Notes under the pieces: generated by a model
Seen by the model: only the letters and a program-made list of their open reading frames with translations
What the model was told of the DNA's origin: nothing
Database searches by the model: none
Translations under genes and position numbers: made by a program
DNA from: Bog-473 sp036502025
GTDB taxonomy: Bacteria > Actinomycetota > Acidimicrobiia > Acidimicrobiales > RAAP-2
DNA: 64,000 bases
NCBI GenBank assembly: GCA_036502025.1
Contig: DASXZJ010000061.1
Location: forward strand, 10,682-74,681
Direction of reading: 5' to 3'
Shown here: in pieces, positions 57,206 through 64,000 of the stretch
Numbering within the stretch: position 1 is the stretch's first letter
How the letters are laid out: the number at the start of each line of letters is the position of its first letter

Positions 57206-57997
57206 TCAGTTGCGGGCGGTCGGGCCGAACACCTTCTCGAAGATGCCGTCGACGCCGGACCCGTGCAGCGTGAGGCCGCCATCGACCACGATGTTCTGCC
57301 CGGTGATGAAGCGGGCCAGATCCGAACACAGGAAGACGACGACGTCGGCGATGTCCTCGGGCTCCCCGATCCGTCCCGCCGGCGTCCCCTTCTCGAAGCG
57401 GGCCACCTGGTCGGGGAAGACCTCGAACATCGGCGCCGTCATGGTGGTGCGGATCATCCCCGGCGACACGGCGTTGACCCGGATGGAGGGCGCGTACTCC
57501 AGGGCGGCGGAGGCCGTGAGCGCGGCGACCGCCGCCTTGGAGGCCGTGTACGGTCCCTCCCCCGCGGCCGGTCGCGTCCCGCTGATCGAGGCCGTGCTGA
57601 CGATCGCCCCGCCGCCGGAGGCCCGTAGATGGGGCACCGCCGCCCGGAAGCCGGCGTAGACCCCGGTGAGATTGACCCGGAGCACCCGGTCCCATTCGGC
57701 CGGATCAATCTCATGCAACCGGCCAAAGGCCGAGGTCCCGGCGTTGTTGTACAGGGTCGACAGCCCACCGAGCTCCGCAACCGCCGCGTCGATGACCTGG
57801 CGCAGACCGTCGGGGTCGCCAACATCCACGCCGTATCCCAGCCCGCCGATCTCTTCGGCGACCACCGCCGCCGCGTCGGCGTCGAGATCAAGCACGGCCA
57901 CCCGGGCACCCTCTTCGGCCATGCGGCGACACGTGGCCCGGCCGATGCCCGAGCCACCGCCCGTCACGACGGCCGACTTCCCCTCAAGCAGTCCCAT
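57206..57997 (-). CDS. Short-chain dehydrogenase/reductase
   Basis: A 263-residue classical SDR: TGGGSGIGRATCRRMAEEGARVAVLDLDADA, LYNNAGTSAFGRLHEIDPAEWDRV, Ser in STASISGTRP, Tyr/Lys in YTASKAAVAAL, and FITGQNIVVDGGLTLHG at the end. VLDLDAD suggests NAD. It starts inside the end of the thioesterase gene (14 bp overlap), so the two are coupled. Substrate unknown; a 3-hydroxyacyl or steroid alcohol is plausible. Confidence 0.88.
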   Translation of the reverse strand: MGLLEGKSAVVTGGGSGIGRATCRRMAEEGARVAVLDLDADAAAVVAEEIGGLGYGVDVGDPDGLRQVIDAAVAELGGLSTLYNNAGTSAFGRLHEIDPAEWDRVLRVNLTGVYAGFRAAVPHLRASGGGAIVSTASISGTRPAAGEGPYTASKAAVAALTASAALEYAPSIRVNAVSPGMIRTTMTAPMFEVFPDQVARFEKGTPAGRIGEPEDIADVVVFLCSDLARFITGQNIVVDGGLTLHGSGVDGIFEKVFGPTARN

Positions 57998-58916
57998 CGG
58001 ACTCCAGCCCTGACCCCGTGCCCGACTCGTCGCGCCGTTCCCTCTCGACCCAGGGCGGGGCGTCGAAGATGATGGGCACATCGAGCTTCCGGATGAGGAG
58101 CTCCTGGGCCATGCTGAGATGCAGCGACCCCTCCTCCCCGTGCATGGTGGCCCGCACGGTGGCGCGACCGCCGGCGTTCACCAGCGCCTGAAGATCGAAG
58201 ATGCTCCACTCGTCCGCCCGGGCCCGACGGTGGAACCACAGCGCGTGGTCCAGGCTGGCGTCGGTGTGGGTGCCCCAGGTCCCCAGGCTCATCGGTCGGA
58301 AGGAGGCGCCCGTCATGTCCGAGAAGTAGGCCAGGAGGCAGGCGTGCACCGCCGGGTCGTCGCCCAGGCGCTCGCGGGTGCGGAACCAGCAGCGTCTGGT
58401 GGATCGGTACGTCCCGTCCTCTCGCTGTTCGGTGGCGCCGAGCTCTCGGATGTCAAAGGGGAACGGCGCCTCGAAGCCGTCGACCACGGCGGGCGGGGGG
58501 ACGTCGGCGGCCATGGGCAGCTGGTAGTCATCGCCCTCCTCGGGGGCGTGGAAGGAACACGTCATCTTGAAGACGGTCTTGCCCTCGACCTCCGTCGTCA
58601 CCTCCCGGGTGGAGAACGATCGACCGTCGCGCACCCGCTCGACAGAGTGCCGCGAGGGGACCCCGGGGCGCGAGGGCCGAAGGAAGTAGCCGTGGAGGGA
58701 GTGGACTTCGAGCGCGTCGGGCACCGTTTGGAAGGCGGCATGGAGCGCCTGGGCCACCACCATCCCGCCGAAGGTCCGCTCGCCGGGCCACCAAGCGGGG
58801 CTGACCGACAGAAAGCGGGGCCGCCCATCGCTCCCGGGCTCGACCGGCGTGCTGGAGACGGCCTCCACCAACTCGGCCACCGTCCCGCTCATGAACTCGG
58901 TCTCGTCAATCTCCAT
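57984..58916 (-). CDS. Acyl-CoA thioesterase II (TesB-like)
   Basis: A 310-residue double hot-dog thioesterase. The first half has RTFGGMVVAQALHAAFQTVPDALEVHSLHGYFLRPSRPGVP and RSFSTREVTTEVEGKTVFKMTCSFH. The second has DASLDHALWFHRRARADEWSIFDLQALVNAGGRATVRATM, with the Asp, Thr/Ser and Gln-like positions of TesB. It hydrolyses acyl-CoA. The upstream site AGGA is 8 nt before the ATG. It forms a unit with the SDR and perhaps with the gene upstream. Confidence 0.88.
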   Translation of the reverse strand: MEIDETEFMSGTVAELVEAVSSTPVEPGSDGRPRFLSVSPAWWPGERTFGGMVVAQALHAAFQTVPDALEVHSLHGYFLRPSRPGVPSRHSVERVRDGRSFSTREVTTEVEGKTVFKMTCSFHAPEEGDDYQLPMAADVPPPAVVDGFEAPFPFDIRELGATEQREDGTYRSTRRCWFRTRERLGDDPAVHACLLAYFSDMTGASFRPMSLGTWGTHTDASLDHALWFHRRARADEWSIFDLQALVNAGGRATVRATMHGEEGSLHLSMAQELLIRKLDVPIIFDAPPWVERERRDESGTGSGLESDGTA

Positions 58917-58934
58917 TGCCGGATCCTGCCCTCC

Positions 58935-59456
58935 TCACGTCAGGACCACGTCGACATCGAAGCCTCGGGCGGCAAGGTCGACGCAGGCGTTGTCCTCGGC
59001 GTAGCGAAGACCCTGGACATTGAACAGACGCACGGTAGTCGCCTCGGTCGGGAACGGGCCCCAATGCCAGGTCCCCCGATGCAGGACCAGCGGTTCGAGT
59101 GGCTCCAGGCGAAAGGCGCGGATGGTCCCGCCGTCGGACGGTTGTGAGAACTCCACCGAGGCCGGGGCCACCACCACGACGGCCGGCACATCGAGCGCCA
59201 TGATCGTCTGGGTGTGGGTGTCGTGCCGGAAAAGCATCTCGCAGCGCAAACCGCATCCGTCGGTCGTCTCGGGCACCTCGGCCCGGGCGTGACCGATGAG
59301 GTTGACGTGGACGTCGCCCCACTCGAAGGTCAGGCGCTGGTCGCCGTCGGCGGGGTCGGTGTCGGCTACGGGGAGCCACCCGAAGGGTGCCCAACCGTCG
59401 ATCGAGAGTGGCGCGGGGCTCAGTCGTGGCCGCTCCAGCCGCTGTCCCGACACCAC
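58935..59456 (-). CDS. Ureidoglycolate lyase (AllA)-like cupin-fold protein
   Basis: A 173-residue protein of the AllA fold: PLSIDGWAPFGWLPVADT at the N-terminus, MLFRHDTHTQTIMALDVPAVVVVAPAS near residue 75-105, then RAFRLEPLEPLVLHRGTWHWGPFPTEATTVRLFNVQGLRYAEDNACVDL. AllA cleaves ureidoglycolate to glyoxylate and urea. No allantoin genes are nearby, and the gene sits in the operator-marked regulon, so another alpha-hydroxy acid ester or similar compound may be its substrate. GTG 59456 is chosen for AAGGGG 5 nt upstream; GTG 59453 is close, and the frame is open to 59489. Confidence 0.7.
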   Translation of the reverse strand: MVSGQRLERPRLSPAPLSIDGWAPFGWLPVADTDPADGDQRLTFEWGDVHVNLIGHARAEVPETTDGCGLRCEMLFRHDTHTQTIMALDVPAVVVVAPASVEFSQPSDGGTIRAFRLEPLEPLVLHRGTWHWGPFPTEATTVRLFNVQGLRYAEDNACVDLAARGFDVDVVLT

Positions 59457-59547
59457 ACCAACCCCTTTCGTCTGCCTCGTCCGTCCCACTCGTCCGTCAC
59501 GCCGTCCGGTCGTCTCGCGGTGCCGGTCGGTAGTCCGGCGATATACC

Positions 59548-59563
59548 CTGACGCCGGAGTCAG
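59548..59563. promoter_or_regulatory. Palindromic operator, copy G
   Basis: CTGACGCCGGAGTCAG between the AllA-like gene and the cupin gene, 28 bp from the cupin start and 92 bp from the AllA-like start. TATACC directly before it is a likely -10. Confidence 0.7.
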
Positions 59564-59590
59564 TCTACGGAACGTCGGAGGTGGCGAGAT

Positions 59591-59974
59591 ATGGACGTGC
59601 GCAGCATCGAGGCCAAAGCGCCGGTGGTCGAGCACAACGGCACCGTCCCGGTGTGGTGGATGATCGAGTCCCGCGAGTTCAAGGACATCACCGACGGCGG
59701 CTACCTGGAACTGGTCAACGAGTTCGAGGTGCCGGGCGGCGGCCTGGTCGACCCCCACTCGCACCCGACCCACGAGTTCTATTACGTCATGAACGGCAAG
59801 GGCGTCATGACCATCGACGGCGAGGACCGCGACATCTCGCAGGGCGACCTCGTCTACATCCCGCCCGACCAGGTGCACTCGTTGCGCCCGATCAGTGATC
59901 ATGCTCCCATCCACTGTTTCTGTTTCGCCATCGGGGTGAAGGGCGCGGGCGCCATCAACTACACCACCCACTGA
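59591..59974 (+). CDS. Single-domain cupin
   Basis: A 127-residue cupin. Motif 1 is VDPHSHPTHEFYYVMNGKGVMTI (residues ~55-78) with His-x-His and Glu metal ligands; motif 2 is GDLVYIPPDQVHSLRPI (residues ~88-104). It probably binds a metal and a small acid and may be an isomerase or dioxygenase. GGAGG lies 9 nt before the ATG. It abuts the 2-hydroxyacid dehydrogenase gene (no gap), so both are made together. Confidence 0.8.
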   Translation: MDVRSIEAKAPVVEHNGTVPVWWMIESREFKDITDGGYLELVNEFEVPGGGLVDPHSHPTHEFYYVMNGKGVMTIDGEDRDISQGDLVYIPPDQVHSLRPISDHAPIHCFCFAIGVKGAGAINYTTH

Positions 59975-60928
59975 GTGGCCCGCGTCCTGGTCACCCGCCG
60001 GCTCACCCCCGGCGGCACGGACCCGTTGCTCGAAGCGGGCCACGAAGTCGTGGCGTCAGAGGATGACCTCCCGCTCACCTCGGCCGAGTTGGAAGCCGGG
60101 GCGGCCGGCCACGAGGGCATGGTCTGCCTGCTCACCGATCGCATCGACGCCGCCGTGTTGCGAGCCGGGCGCGACGGCGGGCGCCTTCGGGTCGTCGCCA
60201 CCGCGTCGGTCGGTTACGACAACATCGATGTGGCCATGGCGCGGACGCTCGGTCTGGCCGTGTGCCATACGCCCGGCGTGCTCGATGCGACCACCGCCGA
60301 CCTCGCCTTCCTCCTCATCCTGACCGCGACCCGCGGCACCACCGGCGCCGAGGCCGATCTGCGGGCGGGGCGCTGGAGTGGGTGGGGCTTCGGCACGCAT
60401 CTTGCTCACGATGTGTCCGGCGCGACGCTTGGACTGGTCGGCTACGGGCGCATCGCCCGCGTCGTGGCCCGGCGGGCAGCGGGGTTCGACATGGAGGTGC
60501 TGCACACTTCGCGCCTCGACACGGGGCGGCCGGGGTACGTTGCCACGCTGCGCGAACTGCTCGAGCGCTCCGACATCGTCAGCCTGCATGTACCGCTGAC
60601 CGAGTCCACCCGCCATCTCATCGGCGCGGCGGAACTCGCCCTCATGAAGCCGACCGCCGTCCTCGTCAACACGGCGCGGGGACCGGTGGTCGACGAGGAC
60701 GCGCTCGTTGACGCGCTCGAGGCCGGTCGTCTCGGGGGCGCCGGGCTGGACGTCTATGACGGTGAGCCGACGGTCAACCCCCGCCTGCTGGCCGCACCGC
60801 GGCTGACGCTGCTGCCGCATATCGGCAGCGCGACCATTGGGACCCGGACCGAAATGGCGCGGCTGGCCTGCCGCGGTGTGGTCGACGTGCTGGCCGGGCG
60901 GGTGCCGCCGAACCTCGTGACGGACTGA
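59975..60928 (+). CDS. D-isomer-specific 2-hydroxyacid dehydrogenase
   Basis: A 317-residue NAD(P)-linked dehydrogenase, glyoxylate or hydroxypyruvate reductase-like. Visible: VVATASVGYDNIDVAMARTLGLAVCHTPGV, the Rossmann loop GATLGLVGYGRIARVVARRA (GxGxxA/G, near residue 150), catalytic Arg in NTARGPVVDEDAL, Glu in YDGEPTVNP and His in LLPHIGSAT. It reduces 2-oxo acids. Glyoxylate from the neighbouring lyase-like protein could be a substrate (inference). The GTG follows the cupin stop directly. Confidence 0.88.
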   Translation: MARVLVTRRLTPGGTDPLLEAGHEVVASEDDLPLTSAELEAGAAGHEGMVCLLTDRIDAAVLRAGRDGGRLRVVATASVGYDNIDVAMARTLGLAVCHTPGVLDATTADLAFLLILTATRGTTGAEADLRAGRWSGWGFGTHLAHDVSGATLGLVGYGRIARVVARRAAGFDMEVLHTSRLDTGRPGYVATLRELLERSDIVSLHVPLTESTRHLIGAAELALMKPTAVLVNTARGPVVDEDALVDALEAGRLGGAGLDVYDGEPTVNPRLLAAPRLTLLPHIGSATIGTRTEMARLACRGVVDVLAGRVPPNLVTD

Positions 60929-60945
60929 CGTTCAGGCGGTCTGGT

Positions 60946-62118
60946 CTAGTCCAGGTGAGCCCACTCGTGCTCGCCGTCGACTGCATTGGGGTCGAGGGCC
61001 CGTGCCGACGCGTGCTCCCAGCGTTCCTCGATACGCCCGAAGCGCCAGATGGCCAGGGCCACCAACCACGTCACGACGAAGAGGCCCACCATGAAGAAGC
61101 CGGCTGTATTGAGGTTGAAGCGCTCCACGAAGCTCCAGAAGGGGCCGCCGAGGTTGCCGCGCTGGGCGAGGAGGCCGGCCAATTCGATGGTGCCGATGAA
61201 CACGGCCACGAAGATCGAGAGTCCGGTGACGGTGAGGTTGTAATACACCTTGCGGATCGGTCGGGCGAAGGCCCAGTCGTAGGCGAAGTTCATGAAGCAC
61301 CCATCGACGGTGTCGAACAGGCTCATGCCGGCGGCGAAGAGCAGGGGCAACGAGAGGATGGCGTAGAAGGGGAGCCCGCTCACGACCGCCGTGCCGGCCA
61401 GGACCAGGAGCGCCACCTCGCTGGCCGTGTCGAAACCCAGGCCGAAGAGGATGCCGACCGGGTAGATCTTCCAGGGCGTGTCGATCCGCCGGGCGTAGCC
61501 CCCGAAGAACCGGTTCATGAGGCCGCGGCTGTTCAGCCTCCGTTCCAGCTCGGCGTCGTCGTACTTGCCGGAGCGCATCTCCCGGAAGACCCGCACGATG
61601 GAGATCAGGACGACGATGTTCAAGGCGGCGATCAGATAGAGGAAGAACCCCGACACCGTGGTGCCGACGAGGTTGGTGGTGCTCTGCAGGGTCGAGGTCG
61701 GGTCCTTCACCTGCGCGTCGAGCCCGCGGATGCCGAAGTTCAGGAGCACGGCCAGCGCCAGGACCACGGTGGAGTGGCCCAGCGAGAAGAAGAAGCCGAC
61801 GCTCAAGGGACGTTGGCCGTCGTTGATCAGCTTGCGGGTCGTGTTGTCGATGGCCGCGATGTGATCGGCGTCGAAGGCGTGGCGCATGCCCAGGGTGTAG
61901 GCCAACACGCCGGTGCCCACTCCGAAGAGTCCGGTTCGGCTGACGTGGTAGTGGCCGCCAACGGCGGCGAGCAGCAGACCCCATCCCATGACGTGCAGCC
62001 CGATGACGGTGGCCGCCATGCCCCCGACGCGGGTCCATTCCCGGGGGGTGAGGCCGGCGCGGAGCCTCGACAGCCGTGACGGCCGGGGGGCCGGGCGAGC
62101 CGCAAGTTCCGTCGACAC
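60946..62118 (-). CDS. Nickel/cobalt permease, NiCoT family (HoxN/NixA-type)
   Basis: A 390-residue membrane protein with eight or so helices. The NiCoT signatures are RHAFDADHIAAIDNTTR near residue 79, FFFSLGHSTVVLALAV near 110, GLGFDTASEVALL near 225, and LFDTVDGCFMNFAYDWAF near 265. The family imports Ni2+ or Co2+ with high affinity. It is divergent from the Fur-type regulator, which could control it. GTG start; the C-terminus HEWAHLD is His-rich. No hydrogenase or urease genes lie in the window. Confidence 0.88.
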   Translation of the reverse strand: MSTELAARPAPRPSRLSRLRAGLTPREWTRVGGMAATVIGLHVMGWGLLLAAVGGHYHVSRTGLFGVGTGVLAYTLGMRHAFDADHIAAIDNTTRKLINDGQRPLSVGFFFSLGHSTVVLALAVLLNFGIRGLDAQVKDPTSTLQSTTNLVGTTVSGFFLYLIAALNIVVLISIVRVFREMRSGKYDDAELERRLNSRGLMNRFFGGYARRIDTPWKIYPVGILFGLGFDTASEVALLVLAGTAVVSGLPFYAILSLPLLFAAGMSLFDTVDGCFMNFAYDWAFARPIRKVYYNLTVTGLSIFVAVFIGTIELAGLLAQRGNLGGPFWSFVERFNLNTAGFFMVGLFVVTWLVALAIWRFGRIEERWEHASARALDPNAVDGEHEWAHLD

Positions 62119-62191
62119 TTGTTGTGACGGTAGGGCAGTTAGGAGGCGTTTGCAATAAGGAAGTAGGTGCGTTTGACACCTATGACCGTCC

Positions 62192-62197
62192 TAGAAT
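62192..62197 (+). promoter_or_regulatory. -10 element of leaderless promoter for the Fur-family gene
   Basis: TAGAAT, then GGCCCC, then GTG 62204. A TTGACA lies at 62173 but only 13 nt away, so the -35 is uncertain. A TTTGCAA half site lies further upstream in the same region. Confidence 0.5.
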
Positions 62198-62203
62198 GGC
62201 CCC

Positions 62204-62671
62204 GTGACCAAGCCGCAGGGTCCGCCGCAGGGTTCCGTCGTCGACACGGGGGACGCCACCACTATCGAGGGCGTGCTCGACATCGTGCGGGCGCAGGGCG
62301 GTCGGGTCACGTCGTCGCGCCGCCTGCTGCTGCGGGCGCTGTTCGGGTCCGAGGCCCACCACACGGCCGAGGATCTGGCCCACGAGGTGCAGAAGCGGGC
62401 GCCCGACATCCATCTCTCCACCATCTACCGCAACCTCGACGAGCTGGAGCGACTTGGGGTGATCGTGCACGCCCACCTCGGGCACGGGCCGGCGACGTAC
62501 CACCTGGCCGCGGCCGCGCACGGGCATTTCGTGTGCGAGGAGTGCGGCATCATGATCGAGGCGCCGGACACGCTCTTCGGCGGCCTGGCCAAGGCGGCCC
62601 GGACCAGGTTCGGCTTCACCATCGACCCCCACCACTTCGCCATGCTGGGGCGCTGCGCGGACTGCGGCTGA
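62204..62671 (+). CDS. Fur-family metal-responsive regulator
   Basis: A 155-residue regulator: winged helix (GGRVTSSRRLLLRALFGSEAHHTAEDLAHEVQKRAPDIHLSTIYRNLDELERLGVI, residues ~30-85) and dimer/metal domain (HGHFVCEECG near 105; HHFAMLGRCADCG at the end), with two Cys pairs for structural zinc. The subtype is not certain; divergence from a nickel/cobalt permease favours a Nur-like role, while Zur-like is possible. Leaderless GTG. Confidence 0.88.
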   Translation: MTKPQGPPQGSVVDTGDATTIEGVLDIVRAQGGRVTSSRRLLLRALFGSEAHHTAEDLAHEVQKRAPDIHLSTIYRNLDELERLGVIVHAHLGHGPATYHLAAAAHGHFVCEECGIMIEAPDTLFGGLAKAARTRFGFTIDPHHFAMLGRCADCG

Positions 62672-62682
62672 CCACCCGCCCC

Positions 62683-62700
62683 CGGCCGACCGCTCGGCCG
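62683..62700 (+). terminator. Hairpin after the Fur-family gene
   Basis: CGGCCGA (62683-62689) and TCGGCCG (62694-62700) form a 7-bp stem with a 4-nt loop. No T run follows, so termination is uncertain. Confidence 0.3.
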
Positions 62701-62779
62701 AGCGCGACCGACTTTCGCCACGTACCATTGGCCCCGACGTGACGAGGCACGCGCGTCCGCACGAGGGACCATAACGTTC

Positions 62780-63100
62780 ATGGGTGCGACCGGTAGCGCG
62801 GACCGATCAACGGCGATTGCAAAGGGCACGACGGCCGCGCGCTTCGACGCCATCGTTGACATGTCCGATGACGCGATCTTCACCTGCGACGCCGTCGGGA
62901 GGCTCACCACCTGGGGCAGCACCGCCGAGCGGCGCTTCGGCCGGCCCAAGGTGCAGGTGCTCGGCGCCGCGCTCGACGTCCTCTTCCCCGACCACCCGAG
63001 CGGAGAGGTGCAGGCCGTGGTGGCCACCGTCCTGGCCGGCAACCGGATCACGCACTTCGAGACCGAGACGCAACGTCCCGACGGGCACTTTTCCAGAAAT
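62780..63100 (+). pseudogene. Truncated PAS-domain sensor gene
   Basis: The frame opens with MGATGSADRSTAIAKGTTAARFDAIVDMSDDAIFTCDAVGRLTTWGSTAERRFGRPKVQVLGAALDVLFPDHPSGEV, a clear PAS domain, and reads to ETQRPDGHFS near 63093, where a PAS would continue into its last strands and an output domain. From there the frame is antisense to the RraA-like gene and encodes no recognisable protein, though it stays open to 63493. So the gene has lost its 3' part at a junction near 63095-63105. Confidence 0.65.
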
Positions 63101-63741
63101 CATCCAGGCGCGACGGTAATCAGCGTCGCTTCCAACCCCAGCAGCTCAACTGTCGTCTTCCCGTCGCGCAACGCTGCGAAGAATCCGGCTTCCTTTGCCT
63201 CGCGCGCCCGACCGGCCGCCACGACGGCATCGAGCGACGCCGCCGGAACGACGGTGACACCGTCGACATCGCCCACCACCCAGTCGCCGGCGGCCACCGT
63301 GACGCCGCCCACCCGGACCGCGGCCCCTACGGTGCCCCGCTGGTCCTTGGTGGCACCCGTCAGCGCGATGGTCGACGAGAAGACCGGGAAACCGTGGCGC
63401 TCGAGCGCAACCACGTCACGTACCCCGCCGTCGATGACCAGTCCGGCCAGGCCGGCCGCCTCGGCGGCCGTGGTCAGCACCTCGCCCCAGTAGCCGCGGT
63501 CGGCCACCCGGCCCACATCGACGACGAGGACGCTGCCGGCCGGTGCGGTGGTCACGGCCACATGGACGGCCAGGTTGTCCCCCGGTGTGCATTCCACCGG
63601 GTAGGCCGGCGCGGCGACTGCCGCACCCGCCCAGACCGGCTTCAGCCGCCGGTCCGTGGCCAGGCCGCCCGACTCCCCGAGGGTGGCCGACCCCAGTCCC
63701 AACAGTGCCGCCGCCGTCTCCGCTTGCCTCGTGGTGCTCAC
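63100..63741 (-). CDS. RraA-like/HMG aldolase-family protein
   Basis: A 213-residue protein of the RraA/4-hydroxy-4-methyl-2-oxoglutarate aldolase fold. LLGLGSATLGESGGL at the N-terminus, GDNLAVHVAVTTAPAGSVLVVDVGRVADRGYWGEVLTTAAEAAGLAGLVIDGGVRDV (the GxxGE..T.A and D-G-x-x-R-D motifs) and VVAAGDWVVGDVDGVTVVPA follow. It may cleave 2-oxo-4-hydroxy acids. GTG 63741 has GGAGG 6 nt upstream, and the frame is open further to 63984. The C-terminus abuts the truncated PAS gene. Confidence 0.75.
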   Translation of the reverse strand: MSTTRQAETAAALLGLGSATLGESGGLATDRRLKPVWAGAAVAAPAYPVECTPGDNLAVHVAVTTAPAGSVLVVDVGRVADRGYWGEVLTTAAEAAGLAGLVIDGGVRDVVALERHGFPVFSSTIALTGATKDQRGTVGAAVRVGGVTVAAGDWVVGDVDGVTVVPAASLDAVVAAGRAREAKEAGFFAALRDGKTTVELLGLEATLITVAPG

Positions 63742-63870
63742 GACCTGCCTCCTTGTCTCCTCGTTCCCCACCCGATCGACCCAGTCGACCCGATCGAACG
63801 AGCGTCGGATCTTCGCCCGACTGATCGGTCTCGTGCATTGGAGCACCCGGCGGTACCTACGCACCAGCCG

Positions 63871-63876
63871 TACACT
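63871..63876 (+). promoter_or_regulatory. -10 element of leaderless promoter
   Basis: TACACT, then CCTCGA, then GTG 63883. Confidence 0.45.
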
Positions 63877-63882
63877 CCTCGA

Positions 63883-64000
63883 GTGCCCGAGCGGATGCTC
63901 ATCGTCACCCAGGTGGCGCCCTACGCCGATGGACCGGCCGGTGTCCACGGGGTGCTCGGACAGGCCGCCACCGCGCTGGGCCAACTGGCCGAGTCGGCCG
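63883..64000 (+). CDS. Start of an unidentified protein (runs off window)
   Basis: The first 39 residues read MPERMLIVTQVAPYADGPAGV, then HGVLGQAATALGQLAESA. The family is not recognised from this short piece; the MLIVTQ strand followed by a helix rich in Ala and Gly suggests an alpha/beta fold. GTG 63883 with a -10 6 nt upstream supports the start; ATG 63895 is an alternative. Confidence 0.5.
   Translation, partial: MPERMLIVTQVAPYADGPAGVHGVLGQAATALGQLAESA

Overview
The window is GC-rich, densely packed DNA with no rRNA, tRNA, phage, IS element or CRISPR array. It looks like the chromosome of a high-GC actinobacterium, most likely of the Acidimicrobiia type. The reasons are a large surplus of acyl-CoA, thiolase-fold and short-chain dehydrogenase genes, Tat-exported phospholipase C-type phosphoesterases, a DUF222/HNH (13E12-type) protein, a DUF664 DinB-fold protein, a DUF3817 pair, many GTG and TTG starts, and many apparently leaderless genes whose -10 box sits 6-7 nt before the start codon. 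The lineage call is an inference from gene content only.

Layout. 0-9.4 kb: acyl-CoA activation and oxidation (a partial AMP-ligase, a PaaK-like ligase, an acyl-CoA synthetase, two divergent acyl-CoA dehydrogenases, a thiolase-fold protein), with a DUF218, a zinc-ribbon and a cyclic-nucleotide-binding protein. 9.4-25.2 kb: a molybdenum island. It holds a MocA-like cytidylyltransferase, an IorAB-type hydroxylase, a tight mogA-xdhC(split)-moaE-moeA-moaA-moaD-moaC operon, modA and a fused modB-modC transporter, a HTH-TOBE regulator, a MOSC protein and a sulfite-oxidase-fold enzyme with a cytochrome b561-type partner. 25.2-31.5 kb: an SDR and an AhpD-like protein, a ClpP locus (active ClpP, XRE regulator, catalytically degenerate ClpP) and two tandem Tat phosphoesterases. 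31.6-47.4 kb: amidohydrolase, enoyl-CoA hydratases, HNH protein, secreted and membrane proteins, rlmN, a third phosphoesterase, a lipid-transfer-type thiolase, an SDR and an NDP-forming acyl-CoA ligase. 47.4-56.2 kb: a six-gene minus-strand operon (fused CoA-transferase, Liv-type ABC transporter, thiolase) divergent from a TetR regulator. 56.2-64 kb: two SDRs, a TesB-type thioesterase, a ureidoglycolate-lyase-like protein, a cupin, a 2-hydroxyacid dehydrogenase, a nickel/cobalt permease with a Fur-family regulator, a PAS gene remnant, an RraA-like protein and the start of one more gene.

How they work together. The most notable signal is a 16-bp palindrome, consensus CTGACRCNNGTGTCAG, found seven times, always in a promoter region of a CoA-ester or hydroxyacid metabolism gene. 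One copy lies between the TetR gene and the CoA-transferase/Liv-transporter operon. The simplest reading is one TetR-controlled regulon spread over about 53 kb that covers uptake, CoA activation, dehydrogenation, hydration and cleavage of an unidentified carboxylic acid. The molybdenum island is a second coherent unit: metal uptake, cofactor synthesis, enzyme maturation and two apoenzymes within 16 kb.
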